From contig NZ_OZ032146.1 in the NCBI RefSeq assembly GCF_964026405.1, positions 1,054,001 to 1,118,000 on the forward strand: a stretch of DNA of 64,000 bases, read 5' to 3'. A program made the position numbers and the translations under genes. The notes beneath the pieces are model-generated. The model saw only the letters and a program-made list of their open reading frames with translations, was not told the origin of the DNA and made no database searches. Positions 58,601 to 64,000 of the stretch are shown one piece after another (the stretch's first letter is position 1; the number at the start of each line of letters is the position of its first letter). Origin of the DNA: Candidatus Tisiphia endosymbiont of Dascillus cervinus. GTDB lineage: Bacteria; Pseudomonadota; Alphaproteobacteria; Rickettsiales; Rickettsiaceae.

Positions 58601-58840
58601 CACAACTGTCGAAAGTTCGAAGGTAGAGCAGGTTTTAGGCAGGGCAGTTTAAAAGTTGTATATGGTCAACGTCATTGCGAGAAGACCGTAGGTCGACGAA
58701 GCAATCCATAAAAATAACCAAGAATGGATTGCTTCGTCGGCTTATACCTCCTCGCAATGACCTTGGTTATTTTTCTGCAACTTTTAAACTGCCATTATGA
58801 CTTCTAAAACTGCTTCCTCTTCTAACTTTCGACAGCTGTG
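58601..58840. mobile_element. MITE-like element with nested repeats and a 9-bp target duplication
   Basis: Terminal CACAACTGTCGAAAGTT pairs with AACTTTCGACAGCTGTG. ATTTCTGACC (58591-58600) and GTTTCTGACC (58841-58850) flank it, identical over 9 bp. Inside, GGCAGTTTAAAAGTTG/CAACTTTTAAACTGCC encloses a family B core (CGTCATTGCGAGAAG...CTCGCAATGAC), so three palindromes are nested. No gene in 58430-58898. Confidence 0.85.
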
Positions 58841-58898
58841 GTTTCTGACCCATGTTGGCAAAGCCTAGAAACCTATTTTTTATTATGCCATTAGCAGA

Positions 58899-59699
58899 AT
58901 GATCAAAGAATATCTTGAATGTAGATTCAAACAGGCTAGGCTTTATAATAGTTGGTTGATTGATGTTGATGATACCGCAAAAGCTTTAGAAGATTTGCTT
59001 ATATTTATAGAAAGCAGTTTGATTGTAGATAAAATTCAATTAACAAATCATCCAGATTATCGTTTAGTAGCTAGGGATAATTCTGTGACGAGCAGTGTCA
59101 AAGACATATCTATTGACCAAATTAGAGATTTACAGCAATTTTTTTATAGAACATCATCAATCTCTAAATATAGAGTAGCTGTTATTTATCAAGCAGATCT
59201 AATGAATCTCAATGCAGCAAATTCCTGTCTTAAACTTTTAGAAGATACGCCAAAGGATAGTTTTATTTTCTTGATTACCTCAAGGGCTGCCGGAATAATA
59301 AGTACTATAAGATCTAGATGTGCTAAAATTAACATAAAATCACAAAATCGCTTAGTGGGAAGCGATATATATGTTAAATTTACGACGTATATTGCTAACT
59401 ATGCAAATCCTAAAGTGAAGTTAGATCTTATCGAAGAGTTTACCAGTAAAAACAAGGAATTATGGGGAGATTTTGCTTGTAGCATGCTATATCTAGTTAA
59501 TAGAATTACTAAAAAATCTCTCAATATCGATATTGAATTCAATGAATTAGAGAATAAAATATTTAATCAATTGCGTTCTAATTCCCCTGATTATTTGATA
59601 ACAAAATTTGCAAATATCAAACGAATAATAAATAACACCATAGATTATGACCTAGATCTAAGGGCTAATACCATAGCATTAATAGAAGAGTTATGGTAA
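58899..59699 (+). CDS. holB: DNA polymerase III subunit delta'
   Basis: A 266-residue clamp-loader subunit. ISIDQIRDLQQFFYRTSSIS, AVIYQADLMNLNAANSCLKLLEDTP and IFLITSRAAGIISTIRSRC are the family's DExx-like and sensor/SRC blocks. The P-loop is absent, as is normal for delta'. It is shorter than the E. coli protein (334), lacking part of the C-terminal domain, as in other Rickettsia. It overlaps no neighbour. Start ATG 58899. Confidence 0.88.
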   Translation: MIKEYLECRFKQARLYNSWLIDVDDTAKALEDLLIFIESSLIVDKIQLTNHPDYRLVARDNSVTSSVKDISIDQIRDLQQFFYRTSSISKYRVAVIYQADLMNLNAANSCLKLLEDTPKDSFIFLITSRAAGIISTIRSRCAKINIKSQNRLVGSDIYVKFTTYIANYANPKVKLDLIEEFTSKNKELWGDFACSMLYLVNRITKKSLNIDIEFNELENKIFNQLRSNSPDYLITKFANIKRIINNTIDYDLDLRANTIALIEELW

Positions 59700-59730
59700 T
59701 TTTGTCGTCAAAATTTGCTTCCGTTCCTAT

Positions 59731-59853
59731 TCAATGTCATTCCCGTGAAGGTTTTGCCCGCGTGGATCACTAGTATGTCATTCCCGCTTCGGTGAGGAAT
59801 CTAAAAAAATAGCCTATAGTAAGCTACTTTCGCAGGGGGTGATGACATCCTTA
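59731..59853. repeat. palindromic repeat, family C
   Basis: GTCATTCCCGTGAAGG and GTCATTCCCGCTTCGG, then GGAATCTAAAAAAATAGCC and TTCGCAGGGGGTGATGACAT. No gene in 59700-60029. Confidence 0.65.
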
Positions 59854-60029
59854 ATAGTTAATGCTACTACATATACCAACTCTTGATTGTGGCTTTGAAA
59901 CTGCCCTGAGAAGCAGAAGATATATTTTTATCTTGCTTGTTTGAATGAGTATGTTATAATCCATCGAAATCGTAATATCCGTTTGATACGGCGGTAAGTT
60001 TTTTTAATTTTATAGAAAAATATAAGAAC

Positions 60030-61962
60030 ATGTCCCAAGATGTTTTAACAGTAAATACAGTTACACTTGTTCAGGAAGCTTTTCCTTTAACAAAGGAAGT
60101 AGATAACACAGAATCTTCAAGCGAATTAGGTGTATCTAAAACGCCACAACAAGTGGATGATATTATTAGTAAGCTGAGGGAAAATAGTCTACATGTTTTT
60201 GAGAAATATTTACGTAAAGAGTTTTTTAGCACAGTAGCTGGCAATCAAGGTGAAGTTGATATAACAAAGGATATTTTTCAGATAATGTGTCACTCATTAT
60301 TATATAATGAGCAGAAAGGTGCACTAAGTCTATTTATGACGATAAAAGATATAAAGAAAAGACTTGATGAAATAGAGACAACATCAGAGGGTGTAAAAAA
60401 AATTAATAAGTTTAAAGAGGAAATAGAGCAATATAGAGCAGATGTAATTAAAAAATTATCAACTAATGAAGGAATCGCAGATATTGTTACTGGACGTTTA
60501 CAAGATGATCTTGTTAGTATGATAGTTTTAAGAGACTCGAATGAAGAGGCTAGATTTAGTACAAAAGATATTGCTTCGGAAGTTACGAAATATATAACAA
60601 TCCCTGATAAAGTGCAAACTTATATGTTAAAAAATGGTTATGGTGTGTCTCCATCTTTTAAGACAGTCATTAATAGAACCGGACTTAAGCATTTTGCAGT
60701 AGAAATAAACCAAAGCAAAAAGGGAGAGAGAGAGGGGTTATTTTGATCAGGAGAAGTTCACTTCAAAGAATATTCATAAATTTGCTGATTCTGTGAATAG
60801 TATTGTTACCTCTATGGAAATAATATTATTATCAATTCAGAAGTTAAAAATAACCAAAACAACACAAAGTAAAAAACTGATAGCTAAATTATTGCCAGTA
60901 TTAGCTGATTTTAATGATACATATTTAGAGAACAATAAAGATAAAATTGTAGTACAACTTACTGCAAATCTTACTAGGAAGTATAGTAAATGGGTCAATA
61001 CTTCTACTAAAAAGTTAGAAAAGATATCTAAAGGAATAACTGAATCATATAATAAGGAAAAAGGGATTTATATTAAAGAAGAAAATACGGATTCTATAGA
61101 TATTAATGATGAGTCAAGTGATATATCAATAACTTTCCTTGAAGCAATAGAGTCTCAAGATGAAGACCATATTACAGATCTTGATGAGCCAATAAATCAA
61201 CTAGATTATGATATAGAACAGCAACCTGTACCTACTGAGATATTTCATGTAGTAGAAAATTATGAAGAAACGATAGAGTCTATTACTGATGTTGGGGAGC
61301 TAAAAAATATAACAATAACTTATCCTGAAACAAGAGAGTTTCAAATAGACATAGCTACTGATCAATTAAGTTGTGATGTAGAAGCGGTAGAACAACATGA
61401 TGTAGAACAGCAATCTAGCCCTATGCAAGAATCCCTAACTGAGTTTCAAGATTGTAATGATCAACAAGAAAAAACTAGCTCTATTAATATAGCAAGCGAT
61501 AATCTTGATAATACAGAGGTAACAGTTTTAAATGAACAACATACTGTTGATAGTAATCAATCTGATATATCACCAAATGATAGAGGTTGTGATGTAGCTA
61601 CAGAAGCATCTTATCTAAATAGTACGGAAGCTACTACAGTGATTGATAGCACTAAATCTGAGATTGAGTCTTTAGAAGCTAATAATACAGAATTAGTAGA
61701 AAGCCCCATGGTTATAAGTCACATTTCTAGTTGGAATATATGGGCTATGTGGACTGCACTTAAATCATATATTAGTAGTACATTACATGAAATTAGTGAT
61801 ACCGTACTAACTTCTATAAAGCAGTGGGATCATCATCACTATGGAAGTTATGACTTAGGTCATCCTTATAAAAGTCATGGTCTAGGAGAAGAGCCAAGCC
61901 TAATAGGGGAGAATCCAGCCTTATTAGAAAGTGTTAAATATTTCAGCAATCTTGTAATTTAA
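60030..61962 (+). pseudogene. large unknown protein split by a frameshift in a GA repeat
   Basis: ATG 60030 opens 238 codons ending KKGEREGLF then TGA at 60744. The next frame is open through the same site (GYFDQEKFTSKNIHKFADS) and runs to 61962, so one protein of about 640 residues is likely. The break falls in the dinucleotide run GAGAGAGAGAGG at about 60723-60734. The first part is helical (DIKKRLDEIETTSEGVKK); the second is long, acidic and low-complexity (EATTVIDSTKSEIESLEANN), with a final segment containing WNIWAMWTALKSYI and HHHYGSYDLGHPYKSHG. No family recognised. Resembles rickettsial effector candidates only in composition. Confidence 0.65.
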
Positions 61963-61998
61963 AGACTATATAGCTAACTGTAGTTACTACACAGAGCT

Positions 61999-62050
61999 GT
62001 CATTCTAAGCAATGGCGGGAATCTAAAAAAATAGCCTAAAAGACTATTAA
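61999..62050. repeat. palindromic repeat, family C (partial)
   Basis: GTCATTCTAAGCAATGGCGG, GGAATCTAAAAAAATAGCC and AAAAGACTATT match other C copies. It lies where the methyltransferase gene is cut off. Confidence 0.65.
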
Positions 62051-62320
62051 ACATTTTGAAACCCCAGCTATACTAAATGGTTGACACGGGAATCCTGCAC
62101 ATAAAATATCGTGAGGGGGTACATTTTGTTCGTGTACTTGTGTTATATCACCATCAATTTTATGATCACAGCTAAAATTAGCTCTATATGTTTTTAATGC
62201 CGATGTATCAATCTCGCTAGTGTAAACGCAGTTACCACCAACAGACTCAAATGATCTTCTTACACCACCAATCCCAGCAAATAAGTCAATAAAAGTAAAG
62301 TTATTATACATAAACCTCAT
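62036..62320 (-). pseudogene. DNA (cytosine-5) methyltransferase, N-terminal fragment
   Basis: From ATG 62320 the minus strand gives [19 protein letters not shown] (motif I, SAM binding), then [24 protein letters not shown] and the catalytic motif [16 protein letters not shown]. Then it turns into family C repeat and stops at 62036, so motifs VI-X and the target-recognition domain (over 200 residues) are gone. It cannot methylate DNA. The open frame reaches back to 62473, but the upstream part is family D repeat. No restriction enzyme is nearby. Confidence 0.85.
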
Positions 62321-62359
62321 TATAATGCAATTAACCACAATATTGCAAATATATTCAAT

Positions 62360-62481
62360 AGATATCTTTTGAAATTCTACTTCTGCTGGTACTCTGATTC
62401 TCACGTACATCATTGTCCGCTGTGGGTCATTTCGTGGTTTCTTTAAATTCCTCAGCATAAGCGAGTTTGCCAAAGATATCT
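62360..62481. repeat. palindromic repeat, family D
   Basis: Ends AGATATCTTTTGAAATTC and GAGTTTGCCAAAGATATCT are imperfect inverted repeats, and CTACTTCTGCTGGTACT and AAATTCCTCAGCATAAG match the copy at 25.5 kb. It separates the methyltransferase fragment from an IS110 fragment. Confidence 0.8.
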
Positions 62482-62553
62482 ATTGTTCATAGATATATCA
62501 AGCGTATTTTTTGAAACATCTATTCCCATAAATATCTTGCTTTTTTTAGTCAT
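62482..62553 (-). pseudogene. N-terminal fragment of a second IS110-family transposase
   Basis: From ATG 62553 the minus strand reads MTKKSKIFMGIDVSKNTLDI then SMN, the start of the IS110 DEDD domain (compare YIGVDVSKKTLNI at 11.9 kb), and is cut off by the family D repeat at 62481. Too short to be found as a gene. Confidence 0.7.
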
Positions 62554-62637
62554 TTGCTTTACCTATAATTAGTGGTTGTTTTGCAAAGTTTTGATACATG
62601 ATTGTAAATTCGATCTCTAAGATTCTGCTACCGTTTG

Positions 62638-62768
62638 TATACTCAAATGATTTGGAGAATGAGGACAACAAACAAGGGGTGAGTGAACGAAACGTACATG
62701 AAGTACGTGAGTATGCGAATACCCCGCAAGTATTTGCGGAATCAATTCTTCAAAGCAGAAGAGTATAT
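62638..62768. repeat. palindromic repeat, family A
   Basis: TATACTCAAATGATTTGGAG then AATG, with ACAAGGGGTGAGTGAACG inside, and GAATCAATTCTTCAAAGCAG then AAGAGTATA at the right. Inverse of the form at 19966-20084. From 62769 to 63040 only a partial family C stretch (GATTCCTCTACCTAAGCGGG) is seen. Confidence 0.8.
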
Positions 62769-63040
62769 CATACTTTGTGATTCAAGGGAGGAGACCATCA
62801 AGATACCTTCGGTCTTTAAGGACCTATCTAATTTAAACTGTGTCACTCTTTCCTGACCATATTAACTCCATAAAGAGCTAATATTCAAGATACAATCCAA
62901 AAAATAACCTGCAAAGGTCGTTAGATAATATGGATTCCTCTACCTAAGCGGGAATGACATTGAGTTAGATGACCTGCGTATGACATAAAACGATGTAGAC
63001 CAACTACTTTTGTTATAAACAAAAAATAAGAGCAATTTCT

Positions 63041-63937
63041 ATGCTAATTAGAAGAATTAAATTTAAAACATATAAACTCCTCTCTTACATAATATTACTA
63101 TTACCTTTAATAGCAAATGGCAAGATTATTGATGTTAATAGTTTAGACCAAATAAATAAGGACTACGAAGAATTATGCAATAATTATTCCCCTAAAGATA
63201 TCTTAGTGGTTTTGGGTAGAGAAAAAGTTATATTCAAATCATTTCTCTCTCCAATTATCCAATTAAATAAAAATGAATTATCTAAGCTACATGAAATATT
63301 CAAAGCAGTTAGACCCTCAAAGGATGCTTATTTTGATACAATACTGCTTACAGAGTATAAAAATGAGTTATTAGATGTCAATTTGCCTAATTTTATAAAG
63401 AATATAATGGATAAAGGTAGCCCAGTAATTGTGAGTGATCATGGTTTAACTGGTAACTTTAACAATATAAAGAAGCTAGAAATATGGGAGGCTGAGTATT
63501 TAAAGAAATTTAATATTGATTTGTCCAATAGTTTCCCACAACATAATTATCTTATTTTTAATAATATGAAGCCTTTTGATAATACTTATCCGACGTTTTA
63601 TCAGGGTATATTAAGTAGTAATAATAATGCTTCATTTCAGTTGATATTAAATTTTTTAATAGAAGTGAAGTTTATGCCAAAAGTTTTAATAATGGTTGAT
63701 GGAAATTCCAGTGAGTTGACTGCAATGGAAAGTCAACTAAGAAATTATGACGATAATGTGATATTTATTGGTTATAATTATAAATTATCTGACCAAAAAG
63801 AATCAATATTCAATTCTCGTGATTTAAAAAAATCACTTAATGAATTGGTTAATAAGGTAAATGCAGTAAAGAGAAGCAATGGCAAAATCACAGTTAAGAA
63901 TCAAGAGAGTGTAAATCCGTATGATAATAAAAAATAA
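63041..63937 (+). CDS. secreted DUF2608-like protein
   Basis: A 298-residue protein with a signal peptide after a basic start (LLSYIILLLPLIANGK, cleavage near 28). KIIDVNSLDQINKDYEEL and PSKDAYFDTILLTEYK resemble the DUF2608 family (PF11019), HAD-phosphatase-like proteins of Rickettsia and Legionella. At the expected HAD motif I the sequence is ILVVLGREKVIF, without the DxD nucleophile, so it is probably not catalytic by the usual route. The assignment is from pattern memory. It overlaps the next gene start by 17 nt. Confidence 0.65.
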   Translation: MLIRRIKFKTYKLLSYIILLLPLIANGKIIDVNSLDQINKDYEELCNNYSPKDILVVLGREKVIFKSFLSPIIQLNKNELSKLHEIFKAVRPSKDAYFDTILLTEYKNELLDVNLPNFIKNIMDKGSPVIVSDHGLTGNFNNIKKLEIWEAEYLKKFNIDLSNSFPQHNYLIFNNMKPFDNTYPTFYQGILSSNNNASFQLILNFLIEVKFMPKVLIMVDGNSSELTAMESQLRNYDDNVIFIGYNYKLSDQKESIFNSRDLKKSLNELVNKVNAVKRSNGKITVKNQESVNPYDNKK

Positions 63938-64000
63938 CTTTTTATTAAAATTATTGTTAATTTTTATCATGTTACCATATACAGCTTATGCAATAATTAT
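63921..64000 (+). CDS. secreted protein, start of gene (3' end beyond window)
   Basis: ATG 63921 overlaps the previous stop and opens MIIKNNFLLKLLLIFIMLPY then TAYAII, a signal peptide with an AYA cleavage site, to the window edge. The overlap suggests an operon with, and perhaps a paralogue of, the DUF2608-like gene. Confidence 0.6.
   Translation, partial: MIIKNNFLLKLLLIFIMLPYTAYAII

Noticed and set aside
8861-59000. Regularly repeated GTCATTGCGAGGAG palindromes considered as a CRISPR array
   Set aside because: Copies are dispersed, not in tandem with equal spacers, and no cas gene is present.
62036-62320. An active restriction-modification or epigenetic system
   Set aside because: The methyltransferase lacks everything after motif IV and no partner endonuclease is near.
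62036-62473. Methyltransferase starting at 62473
   Set aside because: Residues before 62320 are encoded by a family D repeat; the real domain starts at about [14 protein letters not shown].

Overview
The window is about 64 kb of AT-rich DNA from an obligate intracellular alphaproteobacterium, most likely Rickettsia or a close relative in the Rickettsiaceae. The evidence is an ATP/ADP translocase (tlc), nuo genes with Rickettsia-like sequences, an orphan purC, split or frameshifted genes, and many short palindromic repeats, some lying inside open reading frames as Rickettsia palindromic elements do. I cannot name the species.

Layout. 1-6.2 kb: an ABC ATPase cut by the window edge, an ExoD-like protein, purC and nuoI-J-K-L. 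6.2-10.4 kb: a frameshifted cyclase, a frameshifted class D beta-lactamase, yidD, an HU gene and mgtE. 10.7-13 kb: tRNA-Leu(GAG), an IS110-family transposase with an internal stop, and a decayed small gene ending at a clear terminator. 13-19.4 kb: an MFS transporter, an HD-only alarmone hydrolase, zapE, tmk and a frameshifted 3-hydroxyacyl-CoA dehydrogenase/enoyl-CoA hydratase. 19.4-23.7 kb: a repeat-rich accessory stretch with three small genes split by an intact DDE insertion sequence, then xseB. 23.7-30.3 kb: a fatty-acid desaturase, a GTA-type holin, a mraZ-rsmH-ftsL-ftsI cluster behind a probable MraZ operator, and a lipoprotein. 30.3-41.2 kb: polA, a frameshifted MFS gene, a DedA-like protein, addB carrying repeats in frame, xseA and a binding-protein/TRIC-like fusion. 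41.5-47.1 kb: a 1300-residue repeat protein and tlc. 47.3-57.7 kb: ccmA, acnA, queF, a phasin-like gene, an amino-acid permease, an RND pump, ruvC and a secreted protein. 58-64 kb: a second HU gene, holB, a frameshifted effector-like gene, a truncated cytosine methyltransferase, an IS110 fragment and tandem DUF2608-like secreted proteins.

The housekeeping genes cover respiration (nuo), recombination and repair (addB, xseA, xseB, ruvC, polA), replication (holB, tmk), division and wall synthesis (mraZ-ftsI, zapE), and host-metabolite import (tlc, MFS and ABC proteins). They fit a reduced, host-dependent cell.

The most interesting material is the repeat content. (1) A composite element of five ordered hairpins is seen near full length three times (47.1, 48.1, 53.4 kb) and in part at 0.95 and 22.25 kb. 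Its stems differ between copies but stay paired, and two of its loops are complementary. (2) A MITE-like family with terminal CACAACTG...CAGTTGTG inverted repeats shows 9-bp flanking direct repeats at two loci and is nested inside another repeat within addB. (3) Several palindromes supply the stop codons of genes. Many frameshifts fall in homopolymer or dinucleotide runs; I cannot tell decay from phase variation or sequencing error.
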